Made by a program: the position numbers and the translations under genes. DNA of 64,000 nucleotides from Marinicella litoralis. Lineage in GTDB: Bacteria; Pseudomonadota; Gammaproteobacteria; Xanthomonadales; Marinicellaceae. The stretch spans positions 832,741-896,740 of the forward strand of contig NZ_NIHB01000001.1 of the NCBI RefSeq assembly GCF_002591915.1, read 5' to 3'. Of this stretch, positions 34,006 to 42,580 are shown in pieces. Under the pieces are notes generated by a model. The model was not told the DNA's origin, searched no databases, and saw only the letters and a list, made by a program, of their open reading frames with translations. Position 1 is the first letter of the stretch; the number at the start of each line of letters is the position of its first letter.

Positions 34006-36069
34006 TTAGTGATTCAAATTACGTTGGATGTAATTGATGTGTTGTAAGCTAGATAATCGGCTCATCACTTCGCTTAAATGATCAAAATCCCTTATTTGAA
34101 TGGATATTTTGATGTTGACCAAGCCAGCTTCATCATCGGGTTCTGCATGTAATGCCATGATTTCGACTTTGAGGTTGGCCAGTAGGGCACTGATGTCCTT
34201 GATCACATGTTTTCTGTTGTTGGCTGTGATCAATAGGGCCGTCACTGTGTCTTCAGTGACATCATCATTCCATTTGACATTCACCAAGCGATTGGGTTGT
34301 TCAGAAATCATGTGCAGGTAATTGTCACAATGGGACTGGTGCACGCTGATGCCACGCGTTCTGGTAATGAATCCCCCAATTGAGTCTCCCAGTACCGGGG
34401 TACAACAACTGGCCAGGGTGGTTTTCAAGGAGTCCACGCCTTCAACAATCAAGCCACCTGAGTATTGTGTTGACTTGGCTTTTTTAGGAACAGGTTTTTG
34501 AGAGAATTTCTTCACCGGATTAAGCTGTAAATCAGCTCGCCTGAGCACTTGGTTGACCGTGATGTCACCGGTAGCAATCATGGCATATAACTTGTCGGTG
34601 TGTTGTAAATTGAACGATTCCAACAATTTTTGCAAATCTGTATTTTGTAGGGCAAATTTATTCAATTCTGCTTCAAGTAACTCTTTGCCAATTTGTAGGT
34701 TTTTATCAAAATCATTTTCTCGGAACCAATGCCTGACTTTGGCTCGTGCTCTGACACTTTGTAGGTAACCAGACTGTTCATGCAGCCAGTCTCTGGAAGG
34801 CTTGGCAATTTTTGATGTCAAAATTTCTATTTGGTCACCGGTATTCAATGCGCGGGTCAATGGCACTATGGAGCCATTGACTTTAGCGCCCCGACATCGA
34901 TGGCCCACTTCGGTATGTACTTGGTAGGCAAAATCAACAGGAGTGGAGCCAAAAGGTAAATCCACCACGTCACCTGAGGGGGTGAATACGTAAATACGCT
35001 CTTCTTGGGTATCCGATTGAAAGGCGTCCAGTAAATCATCAGAACCGGCATGTTCTGACAGCAATTGGCGCATCCAATTGACTTTGTTGTCATAGCTTTG
35101 GTCTTGTTTAGACCCATCTTTATAACGCCAATGCGCGGCCACACCGAGCTCAGCATGCTCGTGCATTTCATGGGTTCTGATTTGGACTTCCAGGGTTTTG
35201 CCTTCAACCACCACCACGGTGTGTAATGATTGGTAATTGTTGCCTTTGGGTTGGGCAATGTAATCATCAAACTCTTTCGGGATGTGCGACCAAGTGCCAT
35301 GGACTATGCCCAAGGTGGCGTAACAATCAGCCACACTGTCCACCAACACGCGAATGGCACGGATGTCAAACAGGCCTTCAAACTCCAAATTCTTTTGTTG
35401 CATCTTCTTGTAAATGCTAAAGATGTGCTTGGGTCGCCCAGCGATGTCGGCTTTGATGTTGTTTAGCGCCAAAGCTGCAGTCAGTTGTTGTGAACTTTTT
35501 TGAATGAATTGTTCACGGTCGTTGCGTTTTTCAGCCAGTTTTTTGGCAATTTTCTTGTATTGATCTGGCTGTAAAAAACGGAAAGACAAATCTTCTAATT
35601 CCCACTTGATTTGCCACACGCCCAAACGATTGGCCAGGGCCGCATGGTAGGTCATGGTTGAGGTGGCCAGTTGCTGTTGGGTTGCTTGATTAAAATCAGT
35701 CGCAGCACGCATCAATACCAATTGTTCTGCCAACAGAATCAGCACCAGACGGACATCATTGATCATCGCGAATAACAAACGACGTAAGCCCTCTGCATTG
35801 TTTGATTTTGGGTTTAACAACCAATCGGCTTGGTGAATTTTAATCAGGTCTTTGAGTGTAGCCAGTTGTTTTTCTGAGGAGTCCTCACTCAATGCTGCCA
35901 GTTCAAGCTGTTGGCTGCGGATGGCATGAAACCAAGTATAGATCTGAATGATGTCTTCATCGGCTTGCAAGGTTTTCAGGACTTCAATGGTTTTTGTGTG
36001 GTGTGCCAGAGAACAGTGGATGTCGTCTAACCACAGGGCATCGTTTGCTTGTTGATCTGGATTATTCAC
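34006..36069 (-). CDS. relA: Monofunctional (p)ppGpp synthetase RelA
   Basis: Ribosome-dependent stringent-response synthetase, 687 residues. The HD hydrolase motif is absent from the N-terminal domain, and the synthetase carries EFDD (KEFDDYIAQPKGNNYQSLHT), the acidic EXDD variant typical of monofunctional RelA as against RXKD in bifunctional enzymes. Next come a TGS domain (IYVFTPSGDVVDLPFGSTPVDFAYQVH), a zinc-finger/CC region (TLASCCTPVLGDSIGGFITRTRGISVH) and a C-terminal ACT domain. The smaller-than-usual length (E. coli 744) is mostly from the N-terminus. It is the gene next downstream of rnpB on the minus strand, with a 110-base gap. Confidence 0.95.
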   Translation of the reverse strand: MNNPDQQANDALWLDDIHCSLAHHTKTIEVLKTLQADEDIIQIYTWFHAIRSQQLELAALSEDSSEKQLATLKDLIKIHQADWLLNPKSNNAEGLRRLLFAMINDVRLVLILLAEQLVLMRAATDFNQATQQQLATSTMTYHAALANRLGVWQIKWELEDLSFRFLQPDQYKKIAKKLAEKRNDREQFIQKSSQQLTAALALNNIKADIAGRPKHIFSIYKKMQQKNLEFEGLFDIRAIRVLVDSVADCYATLGIVHGTWSHIPKEFDDYIAQPKGNNYQSLHTVVVVEGKTLEVQIRTHEMHEHAELGVAAHWRYKDGSKQDQSYDNKVNWMRQLLSEHAGSDDLLDAFQSDTQEERIYVFTPSGDVVDLPFGSTPVDFAYQVHTEVGHRCRGAKVNGSIVPLTRALNTGDQIEILTSKIAKPSRDWLHEQSGYLQSVRARAKVRHWFRENDFDKNLQIGKELLEAELNKFALQNTDLQKLLESFNLQHTDKLYAMIATGDITVNQVLRRADLQLNPVKKFSQKPVPKKAKSTQYSGGLIVEGVDSLKTTLASCCTPVLGDSIGGFITRTRGISVHQSHCDNYLHMISEQPNRLVNVKWNDDVTEDTVTALLITANNRKHVIKDISALLANLKVEIMALHAEPDDEAGLVNIKISIQIRDFDHLSEVMSRLSSLQHINYIQRNLNH

Positions 36070-36178
36070 GCCAATTGTAAAGGTGTCAGTAACCTTTAGA
36101 TAAACCTCGTCTGTGCCTGAGTTTTACTGCATATAAAAAGACACTGACCTTTTCAAATTACAGTTTATAAATAAAAAT

Positions 36179-36528
36179 GAGTTGGTCTGTAAGCCGGGTT
36201 CTGTTCGTATAAATACGTGGCAATCATTCATCTGGGTCTGACATTACTGCCAGCCTCAAGCAATCTACCCGGAAACAGTGTGGGCACACACCTATAGTTT
36301 CCCTATTTGATCTTGCTCCAGGTGGGGTTTACCATGCCGCCTTTGTTACCAAAGTCGCGGTGCGCTCTTACCGCACCATTTCACCCTTACCATCCGAAGA
36401 TGGCGGTTTATTTTCTGCTGCACTGGCCGTGGGCTCGCGCCCCCCGGACGTTATCCGGCACCTTGCCCTGTTGGAGCCCGGACTTTCCTCGAGTTAATAA
36501 ATTAACCCGCGATTGCCCAACCAACTCA
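36179..36528 (-). ncRNA. rnpB: RNase P RNA (class A)
   Basis: The catalytic RNA of RNase P, about 350 bases. On the minus strand the universal core GAGGAAAGTCCGGGCTCC (36489-36472) begins CR-I/P4, and the 3' region ends with ACAGAACCCGGCTTA followed by ACCAACTC. The 5' GAGTTGGT (36527-36520) and this 3' ACCAACTC (36179-36186) form P1. The middle has GGATGGTAAGGGTGAAA and GGTAAGAGCGCACCG, both standard type A landmarks. Its 5' end matches the start expected from the promoter just upstream. Confidence 0.97.
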
Positions 36529-36534
36529 AGGCGT

Positions 36535-36563
36535 ATTATTGGGTCTAATGACTTAAATTACAA
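36535..36563 (-). promoter_or_regulatory. rnpB promoter
   Basis: Minus strand TTGTAA (36563-36558), 17-base spacer, AATAAT (36540-36535); a start 7-8 bases on falls at 36527, exactly at the P1 5' end of rnpB. Confidence 0.6.
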
Positions 36564-36686
36564 CGAGTAAGTGTGAAATAAATAAGGCTGGATGTATGAA
36601 AAAATGACTTTAATTGACAGAGATAACAAAAACAGGGGCATAAATGTATTAAAGTGATTGGCTGTTATATTTTATGTTGAGTTGCT

Positions 36687-38984
36687 ATGTTAATAAATAG
36701 AGTTTTGGTGGTCTTATTTTGCTTCAGTCAAACGGCTTGGGCAAATGATACGAGTTGGTTGCGATTCAACCAACCCAGCAGTGAAATGATAAGTTCATTA
36801 TCGAGTTCTGCCGTCCAATATGAAAATTTTTTGTGGGTTGAATCGAATTCAATTTCTGAAAGCCTGGTGTCCAATGCCATTAAACCTGTCATCAGGGTTA
36901 ACAAGCCATTTCATTATAAAGTGGACAATGATTTAATTGATCTCAAAACCCAGTCTTTACCTGACAATGATTGGTTCAATTCGGTTGGATCAACAAACGC
37001 CAATTTTCAATTGATTCAATTCAAAGGTCCGATCAAGTCACGCTGGTTAGAACAGATCCAAAACAGTGGAGCGGTCTTGGTTTCACCGATGGCTCCTTTT
37101 ACTTGGATTGTTTGGGCGGATCAAAGTCAACTTGATGAATTGAAACAATTGGCCTCGGTCAGACAGGCCCATTATTTGTATTCGGCTTTCAGGGTTCAGG
37201 CTAACAACAGGCAGTTGACAGCCTCTGCAACGCCTACAATGGCATTGGTTTTAACCCCTGAGCTGAATCAAAGCGTTGAACAACTCCGGCAGTTGGGCGC
37301 CATTATTGCTTCACAAAGCCGCATCAATAAAACACTTTCAGTGATTAACTTTCGGCTGGATGGTGATCAATATTTGCAGGCTTCTCAAATTTCAGGTGTT
37401 ATGACATTACAGCGGGTTCATTCTGATGGTGGCGCTCGAACTGAATTGAGTCAACAAACCATCGTCAGTCAATATGATGGTAGTGTTAATGCAGTGCCCG
37501 GTTATGCCACATGGTTAAGTGGCAATGCTTTAGATGGCAGTGGTGTGACTGTGGGAGTGGTCGATGGTGGTATTTACCAAAACCATCCAGATTTGACCAA
37601 TGTCATTCAATGTACTGGTACTGGCCCTAGTTGTAGTGATGACAGTGATTCTCACGGTACCCATGTAGCCGGTGCTATTGGTGGTACCGGTGCTGCTGGC
37701 GTGTTGGACCCGGCTGGCTTCAACCGAGGCATGGGTGTGGCTCCAGGTGTAACCATCGTTGAACAGCTGTATGCCCCCTTGCTTGGTAACGGTCCCGGCA
37801 GTATGCTTGCGGGTGGTATGTTGTCTATATACAAGGATTCAGCGACCAGTGGTGTGTTGTTAACTAACAATTCATGGGGACCTACTGGCACCCCACAAGG
37901 TTATGACATTCCAACCATGGAAATCGATATGATCAGTCGTGATGCCAATGCAGAACTGGCTGGCAATCAACCTGTGTTGGCGGTTTGGTCAATCATGAAT
38001 GGTAATGGTGATGGTGGCGGCGCATGTTCACCTTCTTCTTTGGGGTCACCAGATGAGGCCAAAAATTTATTTGCCGTAGGATCCACCAGTTCGCAAAGTG
38101 GCAACTTAAGTCAGGCAAATAATGTTTTTGAGATATCAGGAAACAGTGCCCATGGACCTGCCTGTGATGGCCGATTGGTCCCGCATATTGTGGCTCCTGG
38201 ATGTAGTACAGATGCACCTGACAGCCCTTCAGGTTACGGACTTAAATGTGGTACTTCTATGGCGTCTCCAGTCATTTCTGGGGCGGTTTCATTGTTTTGG
38301 GAGCATTATCGGAATCAATTCCTACAAGACCCAAGTCCCGCACTGATTAAGGCCACTTTTACTGCAGTCACTGATGATTTGGTGGGCAATGATGATGCAG
38401 ATAATAACGCCATGAGTCATGCGCCTAATAGACAACAAGGTTGGGGTCGAGTTAACTTAGAGAACGTGATTAACCCCACTGCACCCGTCTATTATTTTGA
38501 TCAACAGCATGTATTTTCAGAATCAGGGCAAAACTGGCAAATTAATTTAAAAGTTTCAGATCCGTTGAAACCAGTCAGGATGATGTTGGTTTGGACGGAT
38601 GCACCTGGTGCTGGTATGGGTGGCACCAATCCTGCCTGGGTTAATGATTTAGATTTATCTGTGGAGGTTGGTCAAGTGTATTTGGGCAATCAATTTGGCA
38701 ATGATGCGTATTCAGCGGTTGGTGGCACAGCTGATGCCATGAATAACATGGAAGCGGTGTTTCTGAGAACAGACCAACACAATGGGCAAGACCTAACCAT
38801 TGAAGTGATGGCCAGCAACATTGCCGCTGATGCCCTAAATCCGCATGATCCAGGTGCGCCACAGCAAGATTTTGCATTGGCTTGTTATAACTGTGAAGTG
38901 GATAATGGGATGTTGATTGATTTAATCTTTGAAGATGGATTTGATCCATTTATAGATTTGATATTTATTGACGGTTTTGAGTAA
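36687..38984 (+). CDS. Secreted subtilisin-like serine protease (S8) with a duplicated DGF[DE] C-terminal tail
   Basis: A 765-residue exported protease. The signal peptide is MLINRVLVVLFCFSQTAWA. A long pro-region (to about residue 270) is followed by an S8 domain with catalytic D293 (GVVDGGIYQNHPDL), H323 (SHGTHVAG) and S524 (GTSMASPV). A P-domain-like beta region (about 590-740) contains MMLVWTDAPG. The C-terminus is a tandem IFEDGFD / IFIDGFE: two near copies of a short acidic-aromatic motif that also appears, weakly, at the end of the FG-GAP protein at 51.4 kb. Secretion route beyond the inner membrane is not visible. Confidence 0.9.
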   Translation: MLINRVLVVLFCFSQTAWANDTSWLRFNQPSSEMISSLSSSAVQYENFLWVESNSISESLVSNAIKPVIRVNKPFHYKVDNDLIDLKTQSLPDNDWFNSVGSTNANFQLIQFKGPIKSRWLEQIQNSGAVLVSPMAPFTWIVWADQSQLDELKQLASVRQAHYLYSAFRVQANNRQLTASATPTMALVLTPELNQSVEQLRQLGAIIASQSRINKTLSVINFRLDGDQYLQASQISGVMTLQRVHSDGGARTELSQQTIVSQYDGSVNAVPGYATWLSGNALDGSGVTVGVVDGGIYQNHPDLTNVIQCTGTGPSCSDDSDSHGTHVAGAIGGTGAAGVLDPAGFNRGMGVAPGVTIVEQLYAPLLGNGPGSMLAGGMLSIYKDSATSGVLLTNNSWGPTGTPQGYDIPTMEIDMISRDANAELAGNQPVLAVWSIMNGNGDGGGACSPSSLGSPDEAKNLFAVGSTSSQSGNLSQANNVFEISGNSAHGPACDGRLVPHIVAPGCSTDAPDSPSGYGLKCGTSMASPVISGAVSLFWEHYRNQFLQDPSPALIKATFTAVTDDLVGNDDADNNAMSHAPNRQQGWGRVNLENVINPTAPVYYFDQQHVFSESGQNWQINLKVSDPLKPVRMMLVWTDAPGAGMGGTNPAWVNDLDLSVEVGQVYLGNQFGNDAYSAVGGTADAMNNMEAVFLRTDQHNGQDLTIEVMASNIAADALNPHDPGAPQQDFALACYNCEVDNGMLIDLIFEDGFDPFIDLIFIDGFE

Positions 38985-39024
38985 ATAATTGATTGAGTCA
39001 TTCGACCCATCTTTGGTTTAATAA

Positions 39025-39062
39025 AATCACTGTTGCTATGAATTACTTTAGCAACAGTGATT
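39025..39062. terminator. Bidirectional 14-bp hairpin between the subtilase and S9 peptidase genes
   Basis: AATCACTGTTGCTA (39025-39038) is perfectly complementary to TAGCAACAGTGATT (39049-39062) with a 10-base loop, in the convergent gap. T-rich bases are few, but the stem length supports a terminator for both genes. Confidence 0.65.
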
Positions 39063-39077
39063 GAAGCTGACTGATTG

Positions 39078-41492
39078 TTACTGTTTATTTTTGACGTACT
39101 TTTCCAGCCATTCATGCTGTTCCCAAATCACATGCAAAATTGATTCCAGTGCTCGGTAGCCATGTGATTCTTTGGGTAACATCACCATTCTGGCGGTAGC
39201 GCCTAATCCTTTTAACGCATTGAAATAACGTTCAGTTTGCAATGGGTAGGTCCCTGAATTGTTGTCGGCTTCGCCGTGAATCAATAACAAGGGTTGATTC
39301 ATGGTGTCCGCATGCATAAAGGGTGACATGTTGTAATACACTTCCGGTGCTTCCCAATAATTGCGTTCTTCGGCTTGAAAACCAAATGGGGTTAAGGTCC
39401 TGTTATAAGCGCCGCTTCTGGCGATACCAGCAGCGAAATCATCAGAATGACTGAGCAAGTTGGCTGCCATAAATGCACCATAGGAATGTCCACCGACGCC
39501 AACCCGGTTGCGGTCAATGTATCCCAAGTCATCTACCGCATCAATGGCTGCTCTGCCATTGGCAACCAGTTGTTTGATGAATGTGTCATTGGGCTGTTCA
39601 TCGCCTTCACCGACAATAGGGAAGGAGGCGTCGTCCAAGATGGCGTAACCTTGGGTTACCCAGTAAATCATTGAGCCATAATAAGGGTAAGTGAACTCAT
39701 TGGGGTTGTTGGTGTTTTGTGAGGCGCTGTTTTTGTCTTTGAACTCAGTAGGGTAGGCCCACATGATCATCGGTAGTTTGGGTTTTTGTTCAAAATCATA
39801 ATCAGCAGGCAAGTACAGCACGCCGGATAACTCCAAGCCATCATCACGCTGGTATTTAATCACTTCTTTGTGAATGCCAGCAATCGAGGCAAATGGATTG
39901 TCAAACTCTGTGAGTTGCGTCAATGTGTTTTGTTTGAAATCGCGAATGTAATAATTTGGAAATTCTGTGGGTGATTCTATTCTGACCAGCACTTTTCCAG
40001 CACCCAAATCAATGGCATCGTTCAAATCCTCAATTCGATCTGTATAGGTGGATTGGTATAAACGTGTTTTTTCATGGGTGGCTAAATTAATTTGGTCAAT
40101 AAATGGAAACTGACCTTCATCGGTGTAACCATCACCCATCAGATAAGCTTGGTTGTCTTCGATCAATAAAACATCTGCGCCATATTCATTTCGCTGCGTA
40201 ACAAAATTCCCCGGGTCACTGTACACGTCTTGGTAATTTCTGACGCTGAGCTCATTCACGGCTTGGTCTAAATTGGAAGGGTCAAATAAAGTGGTTCTGA
40301 TCTGGCGCGTATTCCACCAGTAGTCATAAAAAATGGCGGTGCTTTGATTGCCCCATGTCACTCGAAAAAATCGGTCTTTGGTTTTGAATAAGGATTCAGG
40401 CTGACCATCAAAGGGCGCTTTGACTTGAAAAACCTCATCTCTGAATGCCACTTGGTTTTCTGGGTCGCCACCATCCAAGGCTTCTGCATAGACCATGGTT
40501 GCTGGTTGGTCAGCACGCCATTGCAAACTTCTTTTGCCGGTTCTTTCTGCCATAAAACCTTTGGGTATTTCTTCAGTTAAGGGTACTTGGTTGAAGTTTG
40601 AAACCAATTTGCCATTGGCTTTAAAAATATCTGTTTGCTGAGGAAAGCGTCTATAAGGCACCAAATAGGAAAAGGGGCGTTTGATTTGGGTCACGGCAAC
40701 ATACTTGCCATCTGGTGAGAAATCAATGCTGCTGTACATGGCTGAAGGCTGCCAAGCTTTGATTTTGCCTTTGAGGCTGACTTCCATCAATTCAGCATGA
40801 GCCAGTTGTTCAAAGTTGAATTCGTCGTTGGGGTTCTTCAATAAATCCTGATAGGTTCTGTTTTGTGCTTTTGAACCATCACTGTTTGAGACAGTGGGGC
40901 CTACAGGTACCGCATCGTCAGAATTAATTAATGGCTTCCTGTCTTTGGGTAAAAACTTTACCAACAAGGCTTTGTCATTATTGAACCATTGAGCCACCGA
41001 TCGCATGTTGGCATTCAAACTGGCATCAGTTAACCGTTTGACCTGTTGGGTTGTTAAGTCTGCGTACCACAACTGTACGCCAGTTTCGGTGGTGTGGGTG
41101 AAAGCAATTTTCGATTCGTCATTTGACCAAATGATGTTGGCAATTCGCGCTTGTTCAGGCAAACCTTTGAGGTCCATCACTTGTTGTGTATTGACGTCCA
41201 TCAATCTGATGTTGTTGTAATAAGTGGTGCGGCTGCCAATGTTGGTTTTGGGGTTGATACGTAAACCGGCCAAGCGCAATTCTTTTTCAGACAACTCAGC
41301 AATAGATTTGTATTGATCTCGATAGATCAGCAGCATTTTTTGTTTTTTAGAGTCTGCAATAACAGAGGGCGCGCGTTCGATGTCAATCAATTGCAGAATC
41401 TCTTGCGGTGGTTTTTGATAGGTGATGGCTTCTTGAGCGTTGATTGTGCTTGCTAAAAACAAAGCAATTACTGCGATTTTGAGTTGATTCAT
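39078..41492 (-). CDS. Exported S9C-type prolyl oligopeptidase family peptidase
   Basis: An 804-residue exported peptidase with a signal peptide ending STINA-QEA. The N-terminal two thirds form a WD/propeller-like domain with repeated strand motifs, and the C-terminal 250 residues are an alpha/beta hydrolase. The nucleophile lies in GVGGHSYGAFMAANLL, the acid in LIHGEADNNSGTYPLQ and the histidine in PKESHGYRALES. The long length and SYGAF-type serine motif match glutamyl endopeptidase-like/S9C members of Gram-negative bacteria. It converges with the subtilase gene and diverges from glyQ. Confidence 0.9.
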   Translation of the reverse strand: MNQLKIAVIALFLASTINAQEAITYQKPPQEILQLIDIERAPSVIADSKKQKMLLIYRDQYKSIAELSEKELRLAGLRINPKTNIGSRTTYYNNIRLMDVNTQQVMDLKGLPEQARIANIIWSNDESKIAFTHTTETGVQLWYADLTTQQVKRLTDASLNANMRSVAQWFNNDKALLVKFLPKDRKPLINSDDAVPVGPTVSNSDGSKAQNRTYQDLLKNPNDEFNFEQLAHAELMEVSLKGKIKAWQPSAMYSSIDFSPDGKYVAVTQIKRPFSYLVPYRRFPQQTDIFKANGKLVSNFNQVPLTEEIPKGFMAERTGKRSLQWRADQPATMVYAEALDGGDPENQVAFRDEVFQVKAPFDGQPESLFKTKDRFFRVTWGNQSTAIFYDYWWNTRQIRTTLFDPSNLDQAVNELSVRNYQDVYSDPGNFVTQRNEYGADVLLIEDNQAYLMGDGYTDEGQFPFIDQINLATHEKTRLYQSTYTDRIEDLNDAIDLGAGKVLVRIESPTEFPNYYIRDFKQNTLTQLTEFDNPFASIAGIHKEVIKYQRDDGLELSGVLYLPADYDFEQKPKLPMIMWAYPTEFKDKNSASQNTNNPNEFTYPYYGSMIYWVTQGYAILDDASFPIVGEGDEQPNDTFIKQLVANGRAAIDAVDDLGYIDRNRVGVGGHSYGAFMAANLLSHSDDFAAGIARSGAYNRTLTPFGFQAEERNYWEAPEVYYNMSPFMHADTMNQPLLLIHGEADNNSGTYPLQTERYFNALKGLGATARMVMLPKESHGYRALESILHVIWEQHEWLEKYVKNKQ

Positions 41493-41590
41493 AAAGACCC
41501 TCAGTTTGATAAAACCATTATTCTAACCATTGTGCTTTTAAAATATAGGGGCATATAGTCACGATTTTCGATTAAATCAAAAACCAAACA

Positions 41591-41620
41591 TGGCACAGTC
41601 TATGGCAGGTCAAGTATAAT
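41591..41620 (+). promoter_or_regulatory. Likely glyQS promoter
   Basis: TGGCAC (41591-41596), 18-base spacer, perfect TATAAT (41615-41620). Transcription would begin near 41627, which excludes an upstream in-frame ATG at 41619 and supports the glyQ ATG at 41652. Confidence 0.5.
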
Positions 41621-41651
41621 GCAGGGTTTTGCTGAATCCTTGAAATATTCT

Positions 41652-42578
41652 ATGGAAAATAACAAACACGAGTTCCTCACTTTTCAGGAATTAATCCTCA
41701 AATTACAAGAATTTTGGGCCGCACATGGGTGCGTGATCATCCAACCATTGGATTTGGAAGTGGGTGCAGGCACTTTTCATCCAGCGACATTTTTGCGTTC
41801 GATTGGCCCTGAACCTTGGAACAGTGCTTATGTACAGCCATGTCGCCGTCCAACCGATGGTCGATACGGCGAAAACCCCAATAGATTGCAGCATTATTAC
41901 CAGTTTCAAGTGGTGTTGAAACCTTCGCCCAAGAACATCCAGGAATTGTATTTGAAATCATTGGCCGCCATTGGGGTGGATACTTTAGAGCATGATGTCA
42001 GGTTCTTAGAAGACAATTGGGAATCACCCACTTTGGGTGCTTGGGGTTTGGGCTGGGAAGTTTGGCTCAACGGCATGGAAGTCACACAGTTTACTTATTT
42101 TCAGCAAGTGGGCGGACTGGAGTGTAAGCCGGTAATGGGTGAGATCACCTACGGTTTGGAACGACTGGCGATGTATTTACAAAACAAAGACAGCATTTAT
42201 GATTTGATTTGGGCAGAAACGCCCAATGGTACTGTGACATATGGTGATGTGTACCACCAAAATGAAGTTGAGCAGTCGGCTTATAATTTTGAACATGCTG
42301 ACGTGCCCTCATTGTTCATTGCCTTTGATGAGGCTGAGAAGGCTTGTTTGAAATTGATTGAAAAAGAACTGCCATTGCCCGCTTATGAAAAAGCCTTGAA
42401 AGCATCGCATTTATTCAATTTATTGGATGCGCGCAAAGCCATCAGTGTGACTGAACGCCAGCAATTTATTTTGAAAGTCAGGAACATGTCTAAACAAGTG
42501 GCTCAGATGTATTACCAATCTCGTGAAGCTTTGGGCTTTCCTGGCCTGAAAAATCAAACGAACAAGGAGAGGAGTTAA
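41652..42578 (+). CDS. glyQ: Glycyl-tRNA synthetase alpha subunit
   Basis: Class II synthetase subunit that forms the catalytic site for glycine activation. From ATG 41652 it has 308 residues, starting [22 protein letters not shown], close to other GlyQ proteins. The diagnostic segments are [47 protein letters not shown] and [26 protein letters not shown]. It is two bases ahead of glyS, with a GGAGAGGAG ribosome site for glyS inside its end. No T-box-like leader is seen, as expected for this class. Confidence 0.97.
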   Translation: MENNKHEFLTFQELILKLQEFWAAHGCVIIQPLDLEVGAGTFHPATFLRSIGPEPWNSAYVQPCRRPTDGRYGENPNRLQHYYQFQVVLKPSPKNIQELYLKSLAAIGVDTLEHDVRFLEDNWESPTLGAWGLGWEVWLNGMEVTQFTYFQQVGGLECKPVMGEITYGLERLAMYLQNKDSIYDLIWAETPNGTVTYGDVYHQNEVEQSAYNFEHADVPSLFIAFDEAEKACLKLIEKELPLPAYEKALKASHLFNLLDARKAISVTERQQFILKVRNMSKQVAQMYYQSREALGFPGLKNQTNKERS

Positions 42579-42580
42579 TC

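Noticed and set aside
36307..36570. 87-codon plus-strand frame over the rnpB region
   Set aside because: The bases are explained by RNase P RNA on the minus strand; no protein family is seen.
41493..41651. T-box or other riboswitch before glyQS
   Set aside because: No specifier loop or T-box sequence is seen; the region reads as an ordinary promoter, as expected in this class.
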